The notes below the pieces were generated by a model that was given only the letters and a program-made list of their open reading frames with translations, had not been told where the DNA came from and made no database searches. The position numbers and the translations under genes are program-made. A stretch of DNA of 21,586 nt from Thermoplasmata archaeon (GTDB lineage: Archaea; Thermoplasmatota; E2; DHVEG-1; B18-G2): NCBI GenBank assembly GCA_021161685.1, contig JAGHAD010000127.1:1-21586 (forward strand), in the 5' to 3' direction. Below are positions 1 to 7,338 of the stretch, in pieces (the stretch's first letter is position 1; every line of letters starts with the position of its first letter).

Positions 1-40
1 TGGGGGGGGATTGGGGAGGTAGGGAGGCAGAGGATGGTGA

Positions 41-427
41 GGGCAGAAGGGGGAGGAATGGCATGAGGTAAAGAATCTCAAGAGCGTTGATGTTATCCTA
101 GTGGGATACACTCATGAAAAAAGGGAGATAAGCTCTCTTGCCATGGCTCTATTAGATGATAAATCCCTAGTTTATGTGGGCAAGGTTGGGACGGGTTTTG
201 ATGCCGATATTATGAACAGGTTGTTGAGTATGTTTAAGAGAGTTGAGAAACCTCCAGTTGTCAATCCAGATAAGGCTCCAGATAACATTATATGGGTAAA
301 GCCTGAGGTTGTTGCTGAGGTTGAGTTTCTGGAGGTAACGAGGGAGATAGAGCTGAGGGCTCCTTCATTTAGGGGAATTAGATTGGACAAGCCTTTGAAA
401 GAATGTACGATTGACCAATTGGTTTAG
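41..427 (+). CDS. ATP-dependent DNA ligase, C-terminal fragment (5' part missing or frameshifted)
   Basis: This is the C-terminal (OB-fold) part of an ATP-dependent DNA ligase, resembling the ligase module of LigD-type end-joining enzymes more than the long replicative archaeal ligase. The start of the readable frame carries a motif V-like EWHEVKN, followed by VGYTHEKREISSLAMAL, YVGKVGTGF and the ending RAPSFRGIRLDKP typical of LigD-like ligase domains. The frame opens only after TGA at 38-40. No convincing start exists; GTG 101 would cut motif V in half. Reading the frame one base over before about position 54 gives GRRGR, which joins to EWHEVKN if one base is added near 54-57. So the gene probably continues leftwards and the break is a frameshift or an error. 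The nucleotidyltransferase domain lies outside the window. Confidence 0.75.
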   Translation, partial: GQKGEEWHEVKNLKSVDVILVGYTHEKREISSLAMALLDDKSLVYVGKVGTGFDADIMNRLLSMFKRVEKPPVVNPDKAPDNIIWVKPEVVAEVEFLEVTREIELRAPSFRGIRLDKPLKECTIDQLV

Positions 428-444
428 GCAGAGACATTTATCAA

Positions 445-454
445 AGTTTAAATT
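445..454 (+). promoter_or_regulatory. Candidate TATA box for the small membrane ORF
   Basis: AGTTTAAATT is centred about 26 nt before the ATG at 476, the usual archaeal distance for a leaderless transcript. No Shine-Dalgarno sequence precedes that ATG, which fits leaderless initiation. This is inferred from spacing and composition only. Confidence 0.4.
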
Positions 455-475
455 GAAATATGAGCATTTACAAGC

Positions 476-733
476 ATGTTTGAAGGCCATTCGTGGCTTA
501 TTCCATTAATCGCATTGCTTTTCCTTTTCATATGTTGGAAACTGGCGAAGTTCGCCATAAAGATACTGCTTGCAATAATAGCGATCATCCTTGGAATAGC
601 TGTACTGTACCACTTCAACTTATTCGATGCTCTCGCAAAATTTCTTTCCAATTCTCTCAAGGATATAGTTGGACAGTCTTCCAATCTCTTCAGGTCTCAT
701 CTCTCCAACTCTTCTTCTGAACTCTTCTGGTAG
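476..733 (+). CDS. Small two-helix membrane protein (hypothetical)
   Basis: An 85-residue ORF of unknown function. Residues about 7-22 and 26-45 form two strongly hydrophobic stretches separated by a short basic patch (KLAKFAIK), so it would sit in the membrane as a hairpin. The rest is polar and Ser-rich. The hydrophobic half lies in otherwise gene-free DNA, while the last 114 nt run antisense to the 3' end of rsmA, and that tail may simply be the shadow of rsmA. A TATA-like box about 26 nt upstream supports expression without a leader. It could be a genuine convergent gene or a chance ORF over a partly real one. The family is not recognised. Confidence 0.45.
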   Translation: MFEGHSWLIPLIALLFLFICWKLAKFAIKILLAIIAIILGIAVLYHFNLFDALAKFLSNSLKDIVGQSSNLFRSHLSNSSSELFW

Positions 734-1378
734 ATCAACACCAAAATAGCTCTTCACGACCTTGCTAACCAGCTTCCTCCTCTGCGAGAACAGCACAGAA
801 AGGAGAAAAAAGAAGAAATCTTCATCTTCAACATGAAACTTCGGCTCTCTTGGAATAATCTCTACGATTGCAGCATCAACCTTTGGAATCGGCTTAAAAA
901 ACCTCTTTGGAACGATTTCTTTGATCTCGCAATCAGCCCTGTAATAGACGGCAACGCTCAACCTCGAGTAATCCTTACTACCCGGCTTTGCCACCATTCG
1001 TTTTGCAAACTCCTTTTGATAGATTATGACTGCTTTCTCAAAGTCCTGATCAAGTAGTTTAAAAGTAAAAGGGGACGATATTTGGAATGGAAGGTTTGCA
1101 ACAACTTTGTTGAAATCGAGGGTGGATAAATCTAATTTGAGAATATCTTCACATATAACCTCTACATTTTGTGGTAGGCTCTCTCTAAGATAATTAGCTA
1201 ACCTTTCATCGATCTCAACCGCTATGACTTTTCTCACTTTTTCAGCTAGCAGTCTGGTAAGTATGCCTTTCCCCGGACCCACTTCAAGAACCGTATCATC
1301 CTTTTTGAGCTCAGCATATTCTATTTCTCTCCTTGCCACGGATTCGTTTATCAGAAAATGCTGTCCGAGCTTACGCAT
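620..1378 (-). CDS. rsmA: 16S rRNA dimethyladenosine transferase (RsmA/KsgA/Dim1)
   Basis: This S-adenosylmethionine-dependent enzyme dimethylates two adjacent adenosines in the 3'-terminal hairpin of 16S rRNA during late small-subunit assembly. The 252 aa are normal for archaeal members. The sequence opens with the family signature KLGQHFLIN, then the SAM-binding motif I EVGPGKG (about residues 32-38), the acidic VEID, and the catalytic loop NLPFQISSPF (about 94-103; family NLPY). The C-terminal part carries the FSQRRKLV segment. The ATG at 1378 is preceded by AAGGA with good spacing and overlaps the end of the DUF655 gene by 8 nt. It is the last gene of the operon. The 3' end overlaps a small ORF on the other strand. 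Confidence 0.95.
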   Translation of the reverse strand: MRKLGQHFLINESVARREIEYAELKKDDTVLEVGPGKGILTRLLAEKVRKVIAVEIDERLANYLRESLPQNVEVICEDILKLDLSTLDFNKVVANLPFQISSPFTFKLLDQDFEKAVIIYQKEFAKRMVAKPGSKDYSRLSVAVYYRADCEIKEIVPKRFFKPIPKVDAAIVEIIPREPKFHVEDEDFFFFLLSVLFSQRRKLVSKVVKSYFGVDLPEEFRRRVGEMRPEEIGRLSNYILERIGKKFCESIE

Positions 1379-1937
1379 GGCTTTTCCTTGGAGGGCGCAC
1401 GAAGAGATAGTACTTTTGGTTGGGATCAGATAGTTCTTGCTCTATTCTCTTTGCAATCAACTTCTCTGGATGTTTCAGGAAGGGAACCCTATCGGATATG
1501 TCCTTGAAGCTTTCAAATGGTTTCTTCTTTCTTTCTTCCAGTATCTCAAAAAGTATTTTCTTACCAAGACCTGGAAGCAATTCTAATGAATGAAACCTAG
1601 TTGTAATCGGGCCAGCTTCATTGAAAAATTTCACAAATTTCTTCTCGTTCTTTTTAACTATCTCCTCCACTATGTATGGTATTTCTCCATGCGCTGCTGC
1701 GGTCAACTTATCGTAATCTATCCTTCCCTTTATCTTAGCTATCTTATCTCTCTTCTCCGTATCTTTGCCAATGTAAACCCTCTCACCTATGGTAAAGCTA
1801 ACACCACTTTTCGGAAGCAATTCAAGCAGGGTAAATTGATCCTCTCCTATTCCATATACCACCGGAAATCTCTTGCGAGGAGGAATGTCTGCTCTCCCCT
1901 CTGGCAAATAATCCAAGACATAAACATAATCTTCCAT
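1371..1937 (-). CDS. DUF655 family protein, putative RNA/DNA-binding (OB plus helix-hairpin-helix)
   Basis: A 188-aa archaeal protein of the DUF655 family, widely found between rpoF and rsmA in Euryarchaeota. Its molecular function is not established. The N-terminal half (YVYVLDYLPEGR, then GERVYIGK) looks like a small beta-barrel of OB/S1 type. The second half holds a helix-hairpin-helix-like segment, LELLPGLGKKILFEILEER (about residues 117-135), followed by a basic region and a basic tail. This suggests nucleic-acid binding linked to ribosome biogenesis. It starts 9 nt after the rpoF stop with a purine-rich GGGGGA ahead of the ATG, and its end overlaps rsmA. Confidence 0.88.
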   Translation of the reverse strand: MEDYVYVLDYLPEGRADIPPRKRFPVVYGIGEDQFTLLELLPKSGVSFTIGERVYIGKDTEKRDKIAKIKGRIDYDKLTAAAHGEIPYIVEEIVKKNEKKFVKFFNEAGPITTRFHSLELLPGLGKKILFEILEERKKKPFESFKDISDRVPFLKHPEKLIAKRIEQELSDPNQKYYLFVRPPRKSHA

Positions 1938-1946
1938 AAAATCCCC

Positions 1947-2273
1947 CTACTCCAAATACTTACTCACGATTTCCAGTATTTTTTTCATCTCATCTTCGCT
2001 CAAAGCTATTCTCTCCTTTGCAAAAATCGTTTTGAGATCATCTTCATGAGTTGGTAAGAGATCAGCTATCTTGCATACATGCCTCTCTTCAAGCTTTTCT
2101 ATATTCTTTGAGAGTTCTTTCATGAGATCTCTTACTTTCTCAAGGGGCAATTTCGCAAAAGCTTCGGCATGTTTAAGCGCGGTTTTCTGCTCATAGGTGA
2201 GTTCTCCCCTCTCCTTCTGAATCCTTTTGAGAATGTCCCTAACTTCGGCGAGGGGAACAAATCTCTCTTCCAT
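1947..2273 (-). CDS. rpoF: DNA-directed RNA polymerase subunit F (Rpo4/Rpb4)
   Basis: Subunit F pairs with subunit E (Rpo7) to form the stalk of the archaeal RNA polymerase, which binds emerging RNA and helps promoter opening. The 108 aa are mostly helical and charged with the family pattern: a LAEVRDIL start, LTYEQKTALKHAEAFAKL in the centre, and an HRDC-like C-terminal part (DLLPTHEDDLKTIFAKER). I chose ATG 2273 rather than the in-frame TTG one codon upstream. The ATG shares its A with the rpl21e stop (TGATG) and has GGTGG four bases before it. The order L21e, RpoF, DUF655 is a conserved archaeal arrangement. Confidence 0.93.
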   Translation of the reverse strand: MEERFVPLAEVRDILKRIQKERGELTYEQKTALKHAEAFAKLPLEKVRDLMKELSKNIEKLEERHVCKIADLLPTHEDDLKTIFAKERIALSEDEMKKILEIVSKYLE

Positions 2274-2557
2274 CAAACCACCCTTTTCAGGTGCTCGGGC
2301 AAAACGATCAATACCTTGTGCTTTCCACCATCCCTTATACCAACCTTGTACGCATTACCTTGTTTTCCCTCTATTTCTCCGGTATATCCTTGGAACCTAG
2401 GGTGAGGCATACCTTTGTGGAATGAAGGATCTATGTCTATGCAAACCTTTTCACCAATTTCAAATTCCTGCAATGCCCTCGTTATCGGAAAAACCTCCCT
2501 TCTCTTTATCCTGAGTTTCTTTCTCGTTTTGCTCCTAAAACCTCTCGATCTCTTCAT
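2273..2557 (-). CDS. rpl21e: 50S ribosomal protein L21e
   Basis: A basic large-subunit ribosomal protein of the archaeal/eukaryotic L21e family. It opens with MKRSRGFRSKTRKKLR, which is highly typical, and continues with a small SH3-like barrel (FEIGEKVCIDIDPSFHKGMP, then FQGYTGEIEGKQGNAYKVG). I chose ATG 2557 (94 aa) because GAGGTGA lies six bases before it. A GTG two codons upstream overlaps the pus10 stop but would sit only about 2 nt from the same ribosome-binding site. The gene is translationally coupled to pus10 before it and rpoF after it. Confidence 0.95.
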   Translation of the reverse strand: MKRSRGFRSKTRKKLRIKRREVFPITRALQEFEIGEKVCIDIDPSFHKGMPHPRFQGYTGEIEGKQGNAYKVGIRDGGKHKVLIVLPEHLKRVV

Positions 2558-2559
2558 AT

Positions 2560-3720
2560 TCACTCACCTCTGACAGCAACTACATCGAGAGCTTCAACCT
2601 TGCATGGTATACCCAAGAGCTCCGATAAGCTCGGTCTCGTTCTACCTTCATCTCCAGAAACGAATTCCTTTATGTATGTTCCGGATTCCGCCAAGATCTC
2701 TATCAAAGCTTCTTTTCCTTTCACTTCCATCACCTTGCATTCCATTATCCTTTTCTCTCTCGTTTTGAGTGCCCTCCTGTGGGCAACTCTTGAAGGGGTG
2801 AACTGCTTTACGGTAATACCTCGTAATGAATCAACAACTTCTTTAAGTTTTTCTTTGGGTATTTCTTTTTCAGCAATTATTTTGGCATGATATACCTTGG
2901 GAAATGTTGCCTTTTTAAGCCTTACCACCTCTTCCTTATTAGAAAACCTCAGGTCTCTAACTTCTACTTTACCTTGAGCAAATGCGTTTATCTCCTTTTC
3001 CAACTCGCCAAGATCTATATTCCTTATCTTTGGATTTTTTATCTCCAAAACGAAAGGTCTACCTTCTCCGAGCATTCTGGCATCTATATCTTCTCTCCCG
3101 CATCCATGGAAGGATTCGCTTTCCCCTCCAGTAGCTTCCAAAACCTTCTCCGCTATTATCTCCTCGACGCTCGTTTGATACGTTTTTCCAGTAAAGTTGC
3201 ACCTCCTGCATCCAATCCCCTTGCATATCCTGCAGGGCCATTTCGTTTGGGGTATCCCCCTTACTTTTTTTATGTACCTCCCATAGATGTAAAGGGGGGA
3301 AACTTGAAGTGTTACGTGGTTAAACCTGGTATCGATGATTGCTGTTATGTCTGGATTTTGATATGATACGTTCTTCCCCAACTTCCTGGATAAAATCTTC
3401 TCTACTTCCCTATTTACCCACGTTTTTATGTCGACATATCTCTTTATACCCGCCTTTCTCGTAATATCCTCTTCTTTTTTGACGATCTCCTCATCGATCT
3501 TGCTTCCTATCAGGAAAGTTGAAAACTCATACCCTTTCAGCTTCTTTTCAACCAATCTGGCAAATTCATCTATTTCTTTGCTCAATCCCTCACACAGCCA
3601 GCAGTCTTCTGGATCAACCTTTTCCAAAAACCTTCTCCACCTTTTGGGAACCAGTCTCTCTATACAAGCTTTACACAGCTTCCTACCATCCAAAACTTCC
3701 TTAAGAGCTCCTATGTCCAT
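2560..3720 (-). CDS. pus10: tRNA pseudouridine synthase Pus10
   Basis: Pus10 makes pseudouridine 55, and in many archaea also 54, in the T-arm of tRNAs, replacing bacterial TruB for this job. The 386 aa show an N-terminal region with paired cysteines at about C16/C19 and C40/C43, a THUMP-like domain, a second Cys cluster (C163, C166, C171, C174) and the catalytic segment GCGREDIDARML, whose first Asp (about D211) aligns with the active-site Asp of the family. The C-terminal half ends in TYIKEFVSGDEGRTRPSLSE, a Pus10 hallmark. Its ATG overlaps the stop of the upstream dehydrogenase by one base (TAATG), and its stop sits inside the L21e start region, so translation is coupled on both sides. Confidence 0.95.
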   Translation of the reverse strand: MDIGALKEVLDGRKLCKACIERLVPKRWRRFLEKVDPEDCWLCEGLSKEIDEFARLVEKKLKGYEFSTFLIGSKIDEEIVKKEEDITRKAGIKRYVDIKTWVNREVEKILSRKLGKNVSYQNPDITAIIDTRFNHVTLQVSPLYIYGRYIKKVRGIPQTKWPCRICKGIGCRRCNFTGKTYQTSVEEIIAEKVLEATGGESESFHGCGREDIDARMLGEGRPFVLEIKNPKIRNIDLGELEKEINAFAQGKVEVRDLRFSNKEEVVRLKKATFPKVYHAKIIAEKEIPKEKLKEVVDSLRGITVKQFTPSRVAHRRALKTREKRIMECKVMEVKGKEALIEILAESGTYIKEFVSGDEGRTRPSLSELLGIPCKVEALDVVAVRGE

Positions 3721-4847
3721 TATTCCTGCTCCTCTATCTTCTTTGCAACCTCCCTTGCTACATCCAGTGTAGAGCTGTTTCCTCCCATATCGTAGGTTCT
3801 AACCTTACCCTCTTCTATGACCTTTGCGATCGCATTTTCCAATTTCTCAGCCCACTTCTTTTCCTTCAACCATTCTAGCATTAGTTTAACTGATAGGAGC
3901 ATTGCCATTGGATTCACTATGTACTTTCCAGCGTACTTCGGAGCCGATCCATGGGTTGGTTCAAACAAAGCATAGTCATCTCCTATATTTGCGCTTGAAG
4001 CAAAACCTAGACCCCCAACCAGTTGGGCAGACAGGTCTGATATTATATCTCCAAACATGTTGGACGCCACAAGAACATCGTAATCCTGTGGATTCTTAAC
4101 GAGCCACATACACATCGCATCGACATTTACTTCCCTGTACTCTATATCTGGATACTCTTGAGCTATTTTCCTAGCCTCTCTTATCATCATCCCGCTCGTT
4201 TCCCTTATAACATTTGGTTTTTCCACGACGGTAACGCTCTTCCTTTTATGTTCCCTCGCATACTCAAACGCTTTCCTGATTATCCTCTGACATCCCTTTT
4301 TTGTAAAAATCCTACATGATACAGCCAGTTCATCCGGAGGCACATCCTTGAATCTTTCCATTTTTTCGTTTAGCATCAGGGCTTTCTTAACTTCATCTGG
4401 AACGGGATGAAACTCAACCCCAGAGTAAAGCCCTTCGGTATTTTCTCTCACTATAACGAGGTCTATATCATCCCTGTAGTTCAGTGGATTTCCCTTATAT
4501 GATTTGCATGGTCTTATGTTCGCATAGAGATCAAACTCCTGCCTTATTCTAACGATTGCACTCCTGTATTTTATCCCCTTTCCTCTTAGCTCTGGAGCCA
4601 GCTCCTTCTGCGCATCTTCATCGGGCTTAGAAGTTATGGCTCCAAAGAGACAGCAGTCGGTTTCCCTCAAAAGTTCCAAGGTCCTTTCGGGTAGAGGATC
4701 CCCTTCCTTCTTCCAGAATTCCCATCCCACATCTCCATAGATGTACTCCGCATCTATATCTATATGATCAAGCACTATCATCGCCGCATCCATTACATCC
4801 TTTCCAATTCCATCTCCAGGAAGCACCGCTATGTGGTACTTTGCCAT
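3720..4847 (-). CDS. Isocitrate/isopropylmalate-family dehydrogenase
   Basis: A beta-decarboxylating dehydrogenase of 375 aa. Seen: the nucleotide-fold start VLPGDGIGKDV, the substrate segment R100, R102 and R112 (DLYANIRP), R134 with ENTEGLYSGVEF, the metal-binding Asp residues D243, D267 and D271 (FGDIISDLSAQ) and EPTHGSAPKYAGKY near 296-309. Specificity is open. S96 aligns with the isocitrate-binding Ser of isocitrate dehydrogenase, and K304-Y305 match the pair that selects NADP in E. coli isocitrate dehydrogenase. Isopropylmalate dehydrogenases usually have Asp there. The length also exceeds the roughly 330 aa usual for archaeal LeuB. I lean towards an isocitrate-like or homoisocitrate-like enzyme but would not exclude LeuB. 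It is the first gene of the operon, with an AT-rich promoter and no Shine-Dalgarno. Confidence 0.85.
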   Translation of the reverse strand: MAKYHIAVLPGDGIGKDVMDAAMIVLDHIDIDAEYIYGDVGWEFWKKEGDPLPERTLELLRETDCCLFGAITSKPDEDAQKELAPELRGKGIKYRSAIVRIRQEFDLYANIRPCKSYKGNPLNYRDDIDLVIVRENTEGLYSGVEFHPVPDEVKKALMLNEKMERFKDVPPDELAVSCRIFTKKGCQRIIRKAFEYAREHKRKSVTVVEKPNVIRETSGMMIREARKIAQEYPDIEYREVNVDAMCMWLVKNPQDYDVLVASNMFGDIISDLSAQLVGGLGFASSANIGDDYALFEPTHGSAPKYAGKYIVNPMAMLLSVKLMLEWLKEKKWAEKLENAIAKVIEEGKVRTYDMGGNSSTLDVAREVAKKIEEQE

Positions 4848-4891
4848 GAATGATAATTAAATTTTTATTTTTAAAACCTCTGCCTTCCTAG
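4848..4891. promoter_or_regulatory. Divergent promoter region
   Basis: A 44-nt, almost pure A/T spacer between divergent genes. On the minus strand TTTTAAAAAT (4876-4867) lies 20-29 nt before the dehydrogenase ATG. On the plus strand a T/A run at 4862-4876 lies 16-30 nt before the membrane-protein ATG. Both genes lack a Shine-Dalgarno and are probably read from leaderless transcripts. The two TATA elements overlap, so the promoters may compete. Confidence 0.5.
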
Positions 4892-5842
4892 ATGCTCAAA
4901 AGCATTGTAAAACGCATCGAGTTCATTTTGCCAGTGATTGGAATAATCGTGCTTTTCTATCTTTTAAAATCGATTGGTATAGAAGATATAGCAAATGCGA
5001 TGTCAAAAGTTGATCCATTAATGTTTGCAATTTCTGCCCTGATGGTTTTCATAAGGAAGCCGATTGGAGCATACAAATGGTACTTACTGACTAGATTCCA
5101 AGATTTCGATATTCCATACTCTAAAATGCTGAAGTTTTACTTCATGGGTTATTTCTATGCGGTTGTAACTCCAGGTGGAGTTGGCAATTACATAAGAGCA
5201 AAATTTCTGTACGATGAGGAAGGGAGAATAGGCAAGGCTGTAACCAACGTTGCCATCGATGCGTTTATAGACATGGCATGCTTGTATTTTCTTGGATTAA
5301 TCGGTACCCTCATTTTATTCCCGCGCTACTTTACTATTATGCTGATCCTCATTTTTCTTTTTACCATTACTTCTGCATCACTACTGATAATTTTCAATAA
5401 AAAAGCAAGTCATGCTGTGGCAAGAACGTTGTTAAAATTTGCAATACCGTACAAGTATAGAGACAAGGTTAAAGTGGAGAAATTGTTCGAGGAGTTACCA
5501 TCAAAAAGAGCTTTGCCACCAGTTCTTGCGCTTTCCATGCTGACATGGATACTTTACTTGCTCCAGATATGTCCGATAGTTGCCGGTCTATCAATTAAGA
5601 TTCCTTTCATTGACGCTTTCTTCCTGTGGGCGATATCATGCTCAATTTCCTTTCTACCAATAACGATATCTGGAGTTGGAATAAGGGAATGGCTTGTTAT
5701 GATCCTTGCGAATAAATACAATGCTACAAATGTTGATTCTCTGGCTCTTTCCTTGCTTGGTTACATTGCGATCTCCATTTTTCCAGCGTTAATAGGAGCA
5801 ATACTTAGCATGCATCATCATTTAAAAAAATCACTCTCTTAA
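4892..5842 (+). CDS. UPF0104 / LPG-synthase-like transmembrane protein
   Basis: A 316-aa integral membrane protein of the lysylphosphatidylglycerol-synthase transmembrane family (UPF0104). About eight hydrophobic segments can be counted. Two conserved loops identify the family: VVTPGGVGNYIRAKFLY (around residue 91-107) and ITISGVGIREW (near 256-266). Archaeal members lack the soluble aminoacyl-transferase domain, and their role is not settled; lipid flipping or polyprenol-linked glycan export have been proposed. It is a single-gene unit, divergent from the dehydrogenase operon, and its last 12 nt overlap the 3' end of mptA on the opposite strand. Confidence 0.85.
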   Translation: MLKSIVKRIEFILPVIGIIVLFYLLKSIGIEDIANAMSKVDPLMFAISALMVFIRKPIGAYKWYLLTRFQDFDIPYSKMLKFYFMGYFYAVVTPGGVGNYIRAKFLYDEEGRIGKAVTNVAIDAFIDMACLYFLGLIGTLILFPRYFTIMLILIFLFTITSASLLIIFNKKASHAVARTLLKFAIPYKYRDKVKVEKLFEELPSKRALPPVLALSMLTWILYLLQICPIVAGLSIKIPFIDAFFLWAISCSISFLPITISGVGIREWLVMILANKYNATNVDSLALSLLGYIAISIFPALIGAILSMHHHLKKSLS

Positions 5843-6700
5843 CTCTCCAAGTGTGGTTATCCTTTCAGCAAAGGCGTTGTGCTTGTGAATAGATTCCTCG
5901 CTTTCACTTCTTGCAATAACGATCGTGTCGTCTGGTAAATCCCCATACTTCTTCATAACCATATCGAGCATATCCCTTACCACATCTTCAACAAATTTTG
6001 GATTTTCGTGAGCTTTTATGACAACCTCTCCCTCTTCCCTCCTCTTCAAAATTCCATAAGTTGGACTGCTGAAGGCTTTCTCAACTATATCTATCAGGTC
6101 ATTTGCTTCTATAAAATAATCTCCCGGCACTTCTATTATCAACGTACTTCTATTCCTTTGATTGTGAGTTGGAACGATGTCGTTTGTTTTCTTTCCCTTT
6201 ATCGCTCTAACAACCTCCATGGCACAGGGGCAGGCGGTCATGCCTATTGCTTCTACTCCTATAAGCTTCCTTATCTTTCCTCCCCTCTCCGCCCTTACTT
6301 CGGCCATTAACTTATAAGGTTGCTCCTCCTTCCTACCAAATGGATTTTCCCTTTCCATGAAGTAATCTGCGGTTGCTTTAACCTCTGCAAAGCTTGCGTA
6401 TTCATGCCTATCTAGCAATGCCTTCGCAACCTCTGCACAAAAACTCTCTAAATCCCTTACAGGCTTCTTTCTACTCGTTTCGACGATCTCTTCAGTTAAT
6501 TCAACATTTCTTGACATGTGGCTCCCTTTCTGGGTAGCAGGTAGATCTACAAAGAGGTCGATGGTTGTCGGCAGAACTATTACCTCTTTCGCTCCGGGCC
6601 TTTTAACATACACGATCTTCTTCACTCCCTTTACGCCGACCCTCGTCAACCTGTATCGCAAGTTCGAAAGAGCAGACTGAACGTCTGGCAGGTTTTTCAT
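5831..6700 (-). CDS. mptA: GTP cyclohydrolase MptA (Fe(II)-dependent, FolE2 superfamily)
   Basis: MptA converts GTP to 7,8-dihydroneopterin 2',3'-cyclic phosphate, the first step of methanopterin-type pterin synthesis in archaea. The 289 aa start with KNLPDVQ and carry the family motifs KGSHMSRN (H61), GMTACPCA (C157, C159), VPTHNQR (H179) and the final SEESIHKHNAFAER (about 267-280), which supply metal ligands and active-site residues. Presence of the gene implies a tetrahydromethanopterin-dependent C1 pathway in the host. A GGAG stretch lies six bases before the ATG. A TATA-like TTAATTAAAT is centred near -28, which leaves open a very short leader. Confidence 0.94.
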   Translation of the reverse strand: MKNLPDVQSALSNLRYRLTRVGVKGVKKIVYVKRPGAKEVIVLPTTIDLFVDLPATQKGSHMSRNVELTEEIVETSRKKPVRDLESFCAEVAKALLDRHEYASFAEVKATADYFMERENPFGRKEEQPYKLMAEVRAERGGKIRKLIGVEAIGMTACPCAMEVVRAIKGKKTNDIVPTHNQRNRSTLIIEVPGDYFIEANDLIDIVEKAFSSPTYGILKRREEGEVVIKAHENPKFVEDVVRDMLDMVMKKYGDLPDDTIVIARSESEESIHKHNAFAERITTLGELRE

Positions 6701-6783
6701 TCCCTTCTCCTAAGTAGAAATCCATTTAATTAAGTTTCGAAGGCAAATTTAAAATACAGAGAGCCTCCTAACAGTTACAATCC
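6701..6783. promoter_or_regulatory. Divergent promoter region of mptA and the HD-domain operon
   Basis: On the minus strand an AT-rich TTAATTAAATG (about 6722-6734) lies 22-34 nt before the mptA ATG. On the plus strand TTTAAAATA (6748-6756) lies 28-36 nt before the ATG at 6784. No strong Shine-Dalgarno precedes 6784. Calls rest on composition and spacing. Confidence 0.45.
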
Positions 6784-7338
6784 ATGCTGTCAAGAGAAGA
6801 CGCCCTCAACCTTATAAGGAGATATCTAAACGATGAGAAAATCATCAAGCATTCTCTTGCAGTTGAAGCCATAATGAGGGCACTTGCCAGGAGATTATCT
6901 GAAGATGAAAATCTATGGGGTTTGGTTGGTCTCCTGCACGATCTCGATTATGAATACACAGAGGATGATCCGGTTGAGCATGGTATAGTGGCTTGTCAGA
7001 TGCTCGAAGGATTATTGCCAAAGAAAGGACTTAACGCAATAAAAGCTCATAATTATAAATACACGGACCAATTACCCGTAAGAGCCATAGATAAGGCCCT
7101 CATTGCTGCAGATGCAGTATCTGGGCTGATCATGGCTACAGCCCTTGTTATGCCTTCGAAAAAATTAAAAGAAGTTAAGTTGGAAACCCTGCTCAAAAAA
7201 TTTGAAGATAAATCATTTGCAAGAGGCTGTGATAGGAGAAAGATCAGCCTATGTTACGATTTTGGGTTAACTTTAAGAGAGTTTTTGGAGATATCTCTGA
7301 AAGCCATGCAGAGCATATCGGATGAGCTGGGCCTATGA
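6784..7338 (+). CDS. HD-domain phosphohydrolase (hypothetical substrate)
   Basis: A 184-aa protein of the metal-dependent HD superfamily. The metal ligands are visible: H23 (IKHSLAV), the H52-D53 doublet (LLHDLDYEYT), H66 (VEHG), H89 (KAHNYK) and D110 (ALIAADAVSG). Relatives of this type hydrolyse nucleotides or other phosphate esters. The true substrate cannot be told from sequence. It opens an operon whose other members act in translation initiation and small-subunit maturation, and its TGA overlaps the aIF1A start (ATGA). A nucleotide or signal-molecule turnover role tied to translation is only an inference from this coupling. Confidence 0.82.
   Translation: MLSREDALNLIRRYLNDEKIIKHSLAVEAIMRALARRLSEDENLWGLVGLLHDLDYEYTEDDPVEHGIVACQMLEGLLPKKGLNAIKAHNYKYTDQLPVRAIDKALIAADAVSGLIMATALVMPSKKLKEVKLETLLKKFEDKSFARGCDRRKISLCYDFGLTLREFLEISLKAMQSISDELGL

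Noticed and set aside
1590-2057. 155-aa plus-strand frame antisense to the DUF655 and rpoF genes
   Set aside because: It is the shadow of two well-identified genes, has no ribosome-binding site and gives a low-complexity, Tyr/Phe/Leu-rich product.
2887-3366. 159-aa plus-strand frame antisense to pus10
   Set aside because: A shadow of pus10, which has clear Cys clusters and catalytic motif. No start signal and no family resemblance.
3720-4847. Assigning leuB outright to the dehydrogenase
   Set aside because: The Ser at 96 and Lys-Tyr at 304-305 are isocitrate-dehydrogenase-like, and the length is unlike archaeal LeuB. Sequence alone does not settle the substrate.
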